The notes beneath the pieces are model-generated. The model saw only the letters and a program-made list of their open reading frames with translations. It made no database searches and had not been told where the DNA came from. A stretch of 11,219 nt of DNA from Dunaliella salina. Lineage: Eukaryota > Chlorophyta > Chlorophyceae > Chlamydomonadales > Dunaliellaceae. Below, piece after piece: positions 1 to 7,117 of this stretch (positions are counted from its first letter, which is position 1; each line of letters opens with the position of its first letter). The DNA lies in NCBI GenBank assembly GCA_002284615.2, contig MU069899.1:88995-100213 (forward strand), read 5' to 3'. The translations under genes were made by a program, and so were the position numbers.

Positions 1-80
<80 letters not shown>
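1..80. repeat. (CA)n microsatellite abutting a 3' splice site
   Basis: A perfect CA dinucleotide run of at least 40 units, cut by the window edge. Its last CA plus the G at 81 makes the CAG acceptor of the exon starting at 82, so the repeat replaces the usual polypyrimidine tract. In the frame of the next exon the repeat is also open (Thr-His), so a coding role cannot be fully excluded, but the acceptor reading fits the downstream exon phases better. Confidence 0.95.
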
Positions 81-81
<1 letters not shown>

Positions 82-82
<1 letters not shown>

Positions 83-201
83 AGCCTGTTGAGCAGCCCC
101 ATACCAATGTCTACTATGGCGTCAACACTGTGGACACAGCCTCAGGTTACTACACACCCAATCCCTTCCTCAAGTCCTCCGAGCAATCGGCTGCTGCTAA
201 G
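82..201 (+). CDS. Internal exon of unrecognised host gene (40 codons)
   Basis: This 120-nt open segment lies between a CAG acceptor (79-81) and a GTAATT donor (202-207). It starts and ends in phase 0. It begins EPVEQPHTNVYYGVN, has a Tyr/Asn/Pro-rich middle (SGYYTPNPF) and ends SSEQSAAAK. I recognise no domain, membrane segment or catalytic motif. It is called an exon because its phase joins exactly to the segments at 793-829 and 2011-2129, giving an uninterrupted reading to a stop codon. The start codon and N-terminal part lie upstream of the window. The composition suggests a soluble, partly disordered tail. Function unknown. Confidence 0.7.
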
Positions 202-696
202 GTAATTACTTTTCCCTTAGAGGGCGCACAGGAGGCATGCTAGAGTCCTGGAACAATCCTGCTTGCTCCCTTGAGATCCTGAGGCGTGTAAATGTTTGTG
301 TTTTTAGTTTTAGAATTGGGAGCGTTAGCACGCAATAAGTGGGAGCAGGAGTGGTGAAGTGTGTTTGCAGGGCTCCATCAATGTTTAAACCAGCACTCTT
401 TTCTCTCCACGCCTGTCCAATTTTTTGGGTACTGCTGTATCCCTGGTTTCATTTCAGTGGTAGCCTTATAGAGGTGTGATAAAGTATGTATGCATACTCC
501 CTGGGCCACATGCGGAAATCTGAGGAAGGTAGAACAAGTCCTGTGTCCCGATGTCCTTGCAGTGTGGCTCTGGAAGGGCCCTCTTTGATATGTTCATACA
601 TGCAGTACTTGAAGTTTGCCTTCGCACAATTGAATACCTTCTTAAATATTACTACGTAAACCATGTCTGTTGGGACTCTCCTTGTGGACGCAAGCG

Positions 697-697
<1 letters not shown>

Positions 698-750
<53 letters not shown>
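698..750. repeat. (AC)n microsatellite in intron 1
   Basis: An uninterrupted run of about 26 AC units ending 40 bases before the TGTAG acceptor at 788-792. Several apparent reading frames across it, encoding His-Thr or Cys-Val strings, are products of the repeat. It is the second CA tract placed just before a 3' splice site in this gene. Confidence 0.95.
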
Positions 751-753
<3 letters not shown>

Positions 754-792
754 CTGCAAGCACATCCTGCCCTCTCTGCCCTGCAATTGTAG

Positions 793-829
793 GTCGGCAA
801 TGCCTTCGGGGATGCACTGGATACCACAG
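793..829 (+). CDS. Small internal exon of the same host gene (37 nt)
   Basis: This segment lies between TGTAG (acceptor, 788-792) and GTGGGT (donor, from 830). Entered in phase 0 it reads VGNAFGDALDTT and leaves one base (G) of a split codon. The next exon supplies GT, making Gly. Intron 1 (202-792) is 591 nt and intron 2 (830-2010) is 1,181 nt; both are GT...AG. The small size makes the call dependent on the phase match with its neighbours. A cDNA read would settle it. Confidence 0.65.
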
Positions 830-1354
830 GTGGGTGCTTCATGACAAATAGGGCTTACAGAGTAAGCCATCGGTCAAAATATTTGACAGCTGCAAGTAAA
901 AATGCTGTACCACACATGTACGACAGAGGACTATGCTCTGATGCGACAATCAAGAATGGACCATACTTTCATAGGATTATGCTGTATGACATGGGAGTAC
1001 GCTCTAAAACATAGGGATGGCAATTGTTTTCGCACCATTTTCCTCTCGTACTCCACTGCAAGGGGCTTGCGCACTGTAACTTGCTCTGCGCCTGACTTAC
1101 AAAGTACACGATGGGGTTAAGGATTCAGCCCAAAAGGCCGGCTGATCAGCCTGTACCTGAATTGCCTGCAAAACTCCAGTGCTGGATCTGAGAGAGCCCA
1201 GTGCTGGAACTGACAGAGCCTGTAGAAAGGCGTTAACTTTTCTTAACTGAAGCTGGATAAGGACTGAACTTGTTTTCCTCTCGCTCACTATGTTGAGCCT
1301 GTTAGACTGACCTTTGTCCTGCAAAAACACCAGGCTGGCGCTTCTGTTCCAGCT

Positions 1355-1895
1355 GCCTCTTTATGAGAGGTGCCTGCTGCCTGGAATGCCCTGGTTCATT
1401 TACGGACTTTGTGCCCCTGTTCCGCCTGCCTTTCACCAACCTCTGTGCCTGCTGTCAAAATGCCCTAGGCTTATATGTGGGCATGGTGCCCCTTTCTACC
1501 TTCCTGCCTTTCACCAACCTCTGTGCCTGCTGTCAAAATGCCCTGGGCTTATGTGTGGGCATGGTGCCCCTTTCTACCTTCCTGCCTTTCACCAACCTCT
1601 GTGCCTGCTGTCAAAATGCCCTGGGCTTATGTGTGGGCAAGGTGCCCCTTTCTACCTTCCTGCCTTTCACCAACCTCTGTGCCTGCTGTCAAAATGCCCT
1701 GGGCTTATGTGTAGGCATGGTGCCCCTTTCTACCTTCCTCATACAAATGCCCGCGCTTTCTGTCTAGCATGCCCTGAAGGGCTCATGCGTGGCCGTGGTG
1801 CCTCTGTCCTGTGTTTCTTTTGTAAATGCCTGCGCCTGCTGTCTAGCACGCCCTGAGAAGCTCGCATGTGAACGTGGTGCCTCTGTCTCGCATGC
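1355..1895. repeat. 78-bp minisatellite inside intron 2
   Basis: Four near-identical head-to-tail units of exactly 78 bp start at 1428, 1506, 1584 and 1662 (last ends 1739). They differ by only a few substitutions, for example CTAGG/CTGGG and CATGG/CAAGG. One degenerate unit precedes (about 1355-1427) and about two diverged units follow (1740-1895), so the array decays outwards from a homogenised core. Because 78 is a multiple of three and the unit lacks stops, all three forward frames stay open across the core (one from 1314 to 1856). I regard these frames as repeat artefacts, not genes. Confidence 0.93.
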
Positions 1896-2010
1896 CTTTC
1901 ACTCAACTGCTTTCGTTACATAGGCATAGCAAGACTCATTTGGTAGGCTGAGCTGGAGTGATGAGTGTGCTTGACACTGTCCTTGCAAACCATGCGCCTC
2001 ACCTCTGCAG

Positions 2011-2129
2011 GTCATGGCCTCATGAAGGGCACGTCAGGGACGTGGAAGCTGTGCAAGAAGGGGGGCCAAGGGGCTGGGGACGCACTGAAGTCAGGCTTCA
2101 AGGCCTGCAAGAAGCGCCTGGGGGCCTGA
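2011..2129 (+). CDS. Terminal exon of the host gene, with TGA stop
   Basis: The exon follows CTCTGCAG (acceptor, ending 2010). Its first two bases complete the Gly codon split after 829, then 38 codons follow to TGA at 2127-2129. The end is Gly/Lys/Cys-rich: GHGLMKGTSGTWKLCKKGG, then a segment ending FKACKKRLGA. The pattern of basic LCKK and ACKK pairs separated by Gly-rich stretches suggests a basic tail, but I recognise no family. With the two upstream exons, 91 C-terminal residues are visible. A partial copy of the exon end lies 135 bp downstream (2222-2289) in the same frame. Confidence 0.72.
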
Positions 2130-2289
2130 GGTAGGTTGTGCACGGGAGAGAGAAGACCTGTGCTGTGTGTGCGCTTGGCGGGGCTGCCATGGGCGAGCGA
2201 GGTTGTGAGTGGTGAGTCTGGAAAGTCAGGCTTCAAGGCCTGCAAAAAGCGTCCGGGGGCCTGAGGTAGGCTGTGCACTGGAGAGAGAA
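2087..2289 (+). repeat. Direct duplication of the exon 3 end (135-bp offset)
   Basis: Bases 2087-2149 (last codons, stop and start of the 3' UTR) recur with few differences at 2222-2289, at an offset of 135 bp (45 codons). Both copies contain the Ser-Gly-Phe-Lys-Ala-Cys-Lys-Lys codons, a TGA in the same frame and the following GGTAGG. The roughly 70 bp between the copies is not itself duplicated. Confidence 0.85.
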
Positions 2290-2375
2290 TGACTCTGGAG
2301 AGGGAATATGACCAGAGAAAGAATGGCGGCTGTGTTGCACTTGAGCAAGGGAGAATGTAAGGGGTGAGGCTATTT
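2130..2375 (+). other. Probable 3' UTR of the host gene
   Basis: The stretch after the TGA contains the duplicated exon end and then TGTAA at 2356-2360, the usual polyadenylation signal of chlamydomonadalean algae. Cleavage is expected about 10-20 bases further on. The exact 3' end is inferred. Confidence 0.5.
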
Positions 2376-3887
2376 AGCCGTATCAACTTGCTTGAGTCAG
2401 CTGCTCTGGACATTGACAGTTTCTCCAGATAGTAGTTGACGTCATCACAAGGTGGGCAGCCAGTGTGAACATGAGCAACACCAACAAACCACATCCCTTC
2501 GTCAGCTTCCTCCCAAAAGGCAAGCATTTCTGAAGCTGATCCAAGCATCTGCTTCCAGCGCCTGTGCGTAGCCCTCCCTTCAACCCCCCTTTTACGGCAG
2601 ATGGCAAGGCCATTCCCAATGCCTCCTTCCTTCAAGTTGTGCTTGTGGCTTTTCCACACTACAGTGTCCAGGCACAGCTATTCACATGGTGTATTGCATG
2701 AGATGCGCAGCACAGGGATGTGAGTCAATGTGCTTTGACACTGTCTGGTTTGGTATGGACACGGCCTATTCTTCTTGGCTCATGTTAGGCAAGCCTTTCA
2801 AGAATGCTTTATACAGACTCTAAAAGCTTTTGCAGAATGCGTTCTCCAGAGGTCTATCTGTCCTGCTGCAGGAGTGGGTGGCCTGCAGCATAACGCACCA
2901 CGTAATCTTGTGGAGTTGCACAGAACCTAATGATTTGGGTGGTTGGCCTTGCAGCATGCCCCTGCAGCAGCCACTCCTGAGCCCATGCAACCAGGAAGCC
3001 TTCAGGTTTACAGGTTTACGAGGAAAGAGCCACTCAGTCAAAACGCACGACTGCTGGGCTAGGCAGGAAGCCTCCAAAACACACTGCAGCAGACACCTGC
3101 CCGGCCGGCATGCATCGGGATGGGGCCTCAAGCAAAAGTGTGTCCTGCAGGCATTACCGTACAGTTGTTGACCATGACGCAATATTTTTCTTTTTTCAAG
3201 CTCTGTGTAATGCACAAAAATTGGTTTCGAGGTGCGAATTAGGTGTTTGTTTTTTCGGGGTTTCTTGGAAAATTTGGGTGCATAATGGGGGGTGCGCAAT
3301 GGATTTATACAATTCCAAAAAAATGAAATAAGGGTGTGAAGTGGTCACAATTTTCTATGGTGTTCCTCAGGAAATAATGCGCCAACCCCTTTCTGTGCAA
3401 CAATGTGCCTCATGGTCACAGGGTCTGCTCATCACAAAAGCAGGATGGATGGAGGCAAGAGGACATCTTTGGTTTGGATGGAGGAGGCTTCGGCAATGCC
3501 AGCACACCACTGTTGTTGGCCAGCATAGGCTAGCAAAAGCCAGCATTGCGCAGGCAAGGCAAGCACAAGTGTGCTTTGCAACCAGGGCTTATGTGTAGCT
3601 AGTGGTGGTGTGCCCAGGGGTGCAAATACTGGGCAAGGTGATGTTGGTCCACACCACTTATGAGGCATGCGAGGCATGCAAGAATCTGTGGCCTGCCCCT
3701 GCCTCCTCGCATGCACTTTTTTGTGTGCTTTCTTATGATCCTGACTTGGACTGGCGGCAATGCAAGCAGTAGGGGGGGCTGTTGGAGAAGCGTGCGCATG
3801 TTTGCTGCTGCAGACTGTGAGTACTCATGTGCAGATGCAGTTTTACACTTACCCATGAGTGACGTTTCATGTTTCTGTTTTGTTCAG
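2376..3887. other. About 1.5 kb without a supportable gene
   Basis: I find no recognised protein, RNA gene or clear repeat array here. Moderate open frames occur on both strands (for example 2830-3171 + and 2820-3299 -), but they overlap each other, have biased composition and no recognisable motif. A TGTAA is present at 3206-3210. Short motifs such as GTGCGAATTAGG, GTGCATAATGG and GTGCGCAATGG (about 3230-3301) recur loosely. The region may hold introns or undetected short exons of a second + strand gene ending at 3933. Confidence 0.4.
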
Positions 3888-3933
3888 ACAGCTTGACAAT
3901 GTGAGCGACAGTGATGTGGATGTGTCCTTATAA
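3888..3933 (+). CDS. Possible last exon of a second gene (acidic C-terminus)
   Basis: After a T-rich tract and TTCAG (3883-3887), one base followed by 14 codons reads QLDNVSDSDVDVSL and stops at TAA (3931-3933). The Asp/Ser/Val-rich tail is typical of real acidic C-termini, and the acceptor is good. I could not find an upstream exon with a matching phase: the GTGAGT donor at 3817 does not give an open frame in the needed phase. The call rests on composition, the splice site and the following G/T-rich stretch with TGTAA. Confidence 0.3.
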
Positions 3934-4660
3934 GTGTTACAGATGGTGGAGATGAGGGATGGTGCTTTTTGTGTACCTGCTGTATTTTACGCCTCCTTGT
4001 AGGCAAATTGCGCAGTCACCACTTTGGGGGGTTTGTGTGGAGCTCTCGGCAGCACCAATAAAGTTTTGGGGTTTGATGCTCTGTTGGTGTGCAACAGATG
4101 GTGCTGATGGGTCTCCTGTGCGTATGGATCCTCCATGAGAGCGTACCAACTTTGTATTTTGTTTTGGTGGCAGCACTGGGATATGGCAACAAAGAGACGG
4201 TTGTGGATCTGAGTATGAACTTGACAGGAGCAATGGATCCCTCCTGTGCACTGATAATCCTCTCTCCATTACTTTGCAATTTTGTCTCCTGTGTAAAGAT
4301 AGGTGCCAGCTCTTGGCAGCGGTGTGGTGTTTCACAAGGCTGGAGTGGAGGCTGAAAGGTATTTGTTTTGTGGTGGTGTGGGTGCCCGCATGAGCGGCAT
4401 TGGATGTTCTCGGTTGTGGAGTTCAGGCAAATATGCACCTCATGAGTGCTTTTGTGTGGGGGGGAGAGCATTGTACATACCAAGGTTTCTGTGAAGTGTT
4501 TATACCCAGCAGGAGCGGTTGGATTAATCCGAGGGATCTGGTAGGCGTGTTGATTAGATGTTTGCTGTGTACAGAAATATCCCATCTGGCTTCTGGACTG
4601 ATTTGTTTTGTTATAAATTGCTGTTTATTCTCAACACCCTGTAACTCCTCAAATTCTGCT
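3934..4660 (+). other. Possible long G/T-rich 3' UTR
   Basis: The + strand is rich in TG and GGTG from the TAA at 3931-3933 to TGTAA at 4640-4644, as in many long algal 3' UTRs. AATAAA also occurs near 4057. The opposite-strand open frames here (3937-4335 and 4016-4585) are rich in His, Thr and Pro, as expected of antisense of G/T-rich DNA, and are not called. The 190 bases after it (to about 4850) show nothing I can name. Confidence 0.3.
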
Positions 4661-4850
4661 TATCTTTCATTTCTTCCCTCGAATGATGGGGGTGTGTTAC
4701 TTATTGTTCTCTCTTTTTCATGACAATGAATGTTCTGTGCACTTAATGTGGTTTCGCCCAGAGTATATGCTGCACTCTTAGGCCTAGGTTACAGGTTGTA
4801 GCAAAGAAAGCCCCCAGGCCCCAAAACGACTGGCTGCCAGCTTGTTCATT

Positions 4851-4950
4851 AGGTGAGGTAATGTAGGGTTAAATTGCTCCATCCGCCTACAAGGGAGGTA
4901 AGGTAAGGTTACACGCTATATCCGCCTTCAAGGGCAGCTGAGCAGAAAAC
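4851..4950 (-). repeat. SINE-like repeat, two partial copies
   Basis: Two adjacent partial copies (about 4851-4896 and 4897-4950) share the + strand pattern AGGTAAGGTTACA, then TATATCCGCC, CAAGGGCAGCTGAGC and GGAAAAC-like ends. The first is more diverged. They belong to the same family as the copies at 5036, 5174, 5272 and 10993. The tRNA-like head is not visible in these two. Confidence 0.7.
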
Positions 4951-5035
4951 ATACCAACCTAGGCTAAGAAGGAAGCAGGCTCAAAAAACGAAAACAGAGT
5001 CTTGCTCTAAGTTCAGAAGTGTCACTGCTACAAGG

Positions 5036-5140
5036 GAGAGCCCCTGATCATAGGGTACATCGCTATATATGCCGCAAGCAGGCATCTGAGCGGAATCGAA
5101 CCCCCAACCTCCAAGTTCCTACCGATAGGATCAGGGCCGA
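5036..5140 (-). repeat. SINE-like copy with tRNA-type box A and box B
   Basis: Read on the - strand, this copy has GGTTCGATTCC (5092-5102), an exact match to the RNA polymerase III box B consensus GGTTCGANNCC. About 35 nt upstream, CCTATCGGTAGGAACTTGG resembles the D-arm/box A part of a tRNA (CTCAGTCGGTAGAGC type). The tail CCGCTCAG...TATAGCGATGTA is shared with the other copies. Known tRNA-derived SINEs have this head-plus-tail layout. It is not a functional tRNA: no complete cloverleaf is apparent. Confidence 0.65.
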
Positions 5141-5173
5141 CTTGACTTGTCGTTGCCGGTGCTCCGCAACCTC

Positions 5174-5262
5174 AGGTAAGGTTACATCACTATGTTCGCC
5201 CACAAGGGCAGCTGAGCGGAACAACCGAGACCTGAATCCCGGTCTAGCACATTTGGACTAGA
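5174..5262 (-). repeat. SINE-like copy
   Basis: On the + strand it starts AGGTAAGGTTACATCACTAT and continues with the family core (CACAAGGGCAGCTGAGCGGAA). It then has GAGACCTGAATCCCGG, whose reverse complement resembles a degraded tRNA T-arm. Same orientation and family as the copy at 5036-5140. Confidence 0.7.
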
Positions 5263-5271
5263 AAAATTGAA

Positions 5272-5355
5272 AAGGTAAGGTAATAAGGTCACATCGCTTT
5301 ATCCGCTTACGAGGGCAGCTGAGCGAAAACGCAGACCTGTAACTAGACAAGTCTT
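5272..5355 (-). repeat. SINE-like copy
   Basis: The + strand pattern AGGTAAGGTAATAAGGTCAC, then CGCTTTATCC, GAGGGCAGCTGAGCG and GCAGACCTG, matches the family. It closes the cluster of copies between 4851 and 5355. The following 155 bases (to 5511) show no gene and no repeat I can identify. Confidence 0.7.
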
Positions 5356-5511
5356 ACAAGAGAAATTGAAAACAAATCATGTCTATCGTGGTCTGGTAAT
5401 TGTCGAAATTGTGCGAGTCAGATGATGTTGGATCAGAAATGCTCAAATGTTCAGAGTACATGCTGGAATACATGTGACAAAAGTGTGTACTGTGCACACT
5501 CAGTATGCATT

Positions 5512-5550
5512 CAAGGGGTTACAAGGGTTACAAGGGGTTACAAGGAGTTG
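5512..5550 (-). repeat. TTGTAACCCC tandem tail (3' end of LINE A)
   Basis: Read on the - strand there are about three to four head-to-tail copies of a 9-10 nt unit (TTGTAACCCC, TTGTAACCC). It lies downstream of the LINE A coding remnants in the orientation expected of a 3'-terminal simple repeat. Each unit carries TGTAA, so the tail could also serve for 3' processing. Taken as the 3' terminus of element A by inference. Confidence 0.6.
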
Positions 5551-5551
5551 G

Positions 5552-5605
5552 CCTACAGCCCGAGAATCTGGCTGATCGGCTGCTTGTGAAACATTCTCGA
5601 CCAGC
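5552..5605 (-). repeat. Direct repeat, copy near the 3' end of LINE A
   Basis: On the + strand, CCTACAGCCCGAGAATCTGG, then CTGATCGGCTGC and CTCGACCAG recur with small differences and a 7-bp length change at 10597-10657, in the same orientation. The two copies bracket the A-B-A nest. The simplest reading is a piece of LINE 3' UTR present once at the 3' end of A and once from another copy next to the 5' truncation of A. Confidence 0.75.
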
Positions 5606-6097
5606 ATCAAAATTTTCGAAAATCTGCATGAGTCTTCATTCTAAAAAGCAATGACTTCAAGATCAGTCAAACAGTGGAACCCCGCCAAACAAGGAATAAA
5701 GTCAGTGTTTGGGAGCTGGGCAAAAATGTGAAATGGTCTGAAGAGATCAATAAACAAGGTTCGCAAGGAAATATAACCTTCAGCCAGAAAGTTTGGCTGC
5801 TCGGTGTGGTGAAAGAAATCCATAAGCTCAGATATGAAGCATAAGTCTGAGTATCTTGGTTTTGAAAGAAACGAGCTACATCCAGAGAGCAGCCATCAGA
5901 AAAAAGTAAGATCCTGTATCATTTGACACTACTCTGTGAGCAGGAGAGACACTAAAAAGATGTGTATACTCTCTTCTAAGACAACACAGGAAGTTGCAAG
6001 GGCAGAGGAAGATGACGTGCTTTTCATCCTGCCATTGTTCTGAAACACATAAATCACATTGCGGTGCATGTCCATGCCAAAGAGAAGTTTCAACTCG

Positions 6098-6244
6098 GAA
6101 AAGAAAAGAAAAGAAAGACTATGCAGGCAGTGAAAACACTCCCCACATCAATTAAGGAAAAAGGGATACCTAGGGCCGAGGCACCATGTATCCACTTCAC
6201 CAAGAGAAAGCAGAAGAAGAAAGTCAGTGGGGATCAGGTGGGTT
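6098..6244 (-). repeat. LINE B 3' end, inverted relative to 10708-10855
   Basis: The last seven codons, the TGA (6224-6226) and about 125 bp of 3' UTR match element C (10708-10855, + strand) closely. Examples are CTGATCCCCACTGACTT-like starts, GGTGCCTCGGCCCTAGGTA and TTAATTGATGTGGGGAGTG. The two are in opposite orientation, 4.5 kb apart. The conserved block is mostly non-coding, as expected of a region recognised by the element's reverse transcriptase. Confidence 0.9.
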
Positions 6245-7117
6245 ACCAGCAGTATCCCGTGCCTGACCTTGTTGAGAGTTGAAAAAGGTCTTCTCAAGAG
6301 CGCGTCTGGTGCTGGCAAGTTTGTAGGCATACATGACAGAATGAGCATGAAGCTTCCGAACAAGCTTAGTGGCCTTCAAAGCGTCAAGACCAAGCTCCTA
6401 AAGAGGCTCCAATGTATGAGGGGTATAGATGACTCCTCCCACTCCTAGCAGGATAGTATGGAGGGTGACTTGAGCTGAGGCCCCAAAAAGATGACGACAA
6501 AGTTCGCGGTGCTGCTGCTTGGAGGCCTCAAGCTGGCTGTAAGGCCGGGTGTCGTCACAGTATTTGATTTCTACAAGGTGGATGTGTCGCTGATCTGGGT
6601 GGAGCTGACTGGGGTCACGAGCCTTGAGTGTGGGTGGAGTGGCTGTGGCTGGCGCTGAGTCTTCCCTGTTTCCCACGCGCCCCCCTGCACTTCTCAATTC
6701 ATAACGAGGATTCGACCTAGACGCTCTTTTCAGAGGAACAACTAATAGAGCATGAGGCCGGCTGGAAGTGAGTCTATTCTTATCAGGGAAGTGGCGCGGG
6801 AAAATACATTTGGGAAGGGTCCTATTAGTAGCATGTTCTGGGATCTGTAAGTCTTGCAAGGCAAGACGATCTGCTCTGCCAATGTCCATGGAGGCAATAC
6901 CTGCCCCAAGAGGGCCTTTGCTGATGGCTTTTAGGAGGATTCTGCTGGCAATATTGTGTCGCTCAGTCACCATACCAGACATGGTTGAATTTTTGCATCC
7001 TGACAAGATGTGAAGGGCACTGTCGAGTTCCCCACAAAGGGGGCATTGTAGGCTGGTGGAAATTTTGAAGCGCACAGCATGTTTTTTGACTGAATAGGGT
7101 ACCTGTGCGGTATTCAA
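6224..7117 (-). pseudogene. LINE B C-terminal region: CCHC knuckle and PD-(D/E)XK-like domain
   Basis: The main open frame runs 7117-6401. Numbering from the Met at 7117, a zinc knuckle C-x2-C-x7-H-x4-C is at residues 25-41 (CPLCGELDSALHILSGC). TERHNIASR follows at 51-59, SSRPHALLV at 118-126, a low-complexity linker, then HLVEIKYCDDTRP (180-192), a helical SKQQHRELCRHL and LLGVGGVIY (223-231). The order P-(D/H)...E-x-K...helix...hydrophobic strand with VGG fits a restriction-like (PD-(D/E)XK) nuclease, as in RLE-type retroelements. Here the expected Asp is His122, which would damage catalysis. A TAG (6398-6400) interrupts the frame; the same frame then stays open 57 more codons, ending NPPDPH at TGA 6224-6226, which I take as the original stop. 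Confidence 0.8.

Larger units (their letters stand above)
5512..6052 (-). mobile_element. LINE A, 3' portion (downstream of the B insertion)
   Basis: On the - strand, 5996-6031 reads QDEKHVIFLCPC. This supplies the H-x4-C half (His 6017-6019, Cys 6002-6004) of a retroelement zinc knuckle whose C-x2-C half is at 9708-9719 in the other A fragment. LRREYTHLF follows, then, after shifts of frame, FFQNQDTQTYASY and SELMDFFHHTEQPNFLAEG (near 5770-5830). I remember this as the usual order at the C-terminus of related algal LINE proteins. Several frame changes and stops show decay. A presumed 3' UTR and the TTGTAACCCC tail end the element. An open frame at 5641-5823 is part of this remnant. Confidence 0.6.

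Noticed and set aside
449..870. Several overlapping frames rich in His-Thr or Cys-Val across the (AC)n tract, on both strands
   Set aside because: They exist only because the dinucleotide repeat has no stops. The region lies in an intron of the phase-consistent host gene.
1314..1856. 180-codon + strand frame with a 26-residue repeat
   Set aside because: The repeat is a 78-bp minisatellite open in all three forward frames, inside a GT...AG intron. There is no known motif and no preference for one frame.
2012..2659. 215-codon - strand frame
   Set aside because: It runs antisense through the host terminal exon and its duplicated end, which explains its internal repetition. The N-terminal part has a fairly ordinary composition but no motif I recognise, so a real antisense gene is not excluded.
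3937..4585. Two - strand frames of 132 and 189 codons
   Set aside because: They overlap each other in different frames, are rich in His, Thr and Pro, and mirror a G/T-rich + strand stretch that looks like a 3' UTR.
5092..5140. A tRNA gene on the - strand
   Set aside because: Box B is exact and box A is recognisable, but there is no acceptor stem pairing or clear anticodon arm, and the downstream sequence is the shared repeat tail. It is better read as a tRNA-derived SINE.
5019..5261. 80-codon + strand frame with Arg-rich text
   Set aside because: It is the reverse of two SINE-like copies, including the tRNA-like boxes. No protein family is apparent.
5640..6060. A + strand decayed coding stretch reading roughly as Lys/Ser-rich protein with a few stops
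   Set aside because: The - strand of the same bases gives ordered LINE A C-terminal motifs (QDEKHVIFLC, SELMDFF, LAEG), which is the stronger explanation.
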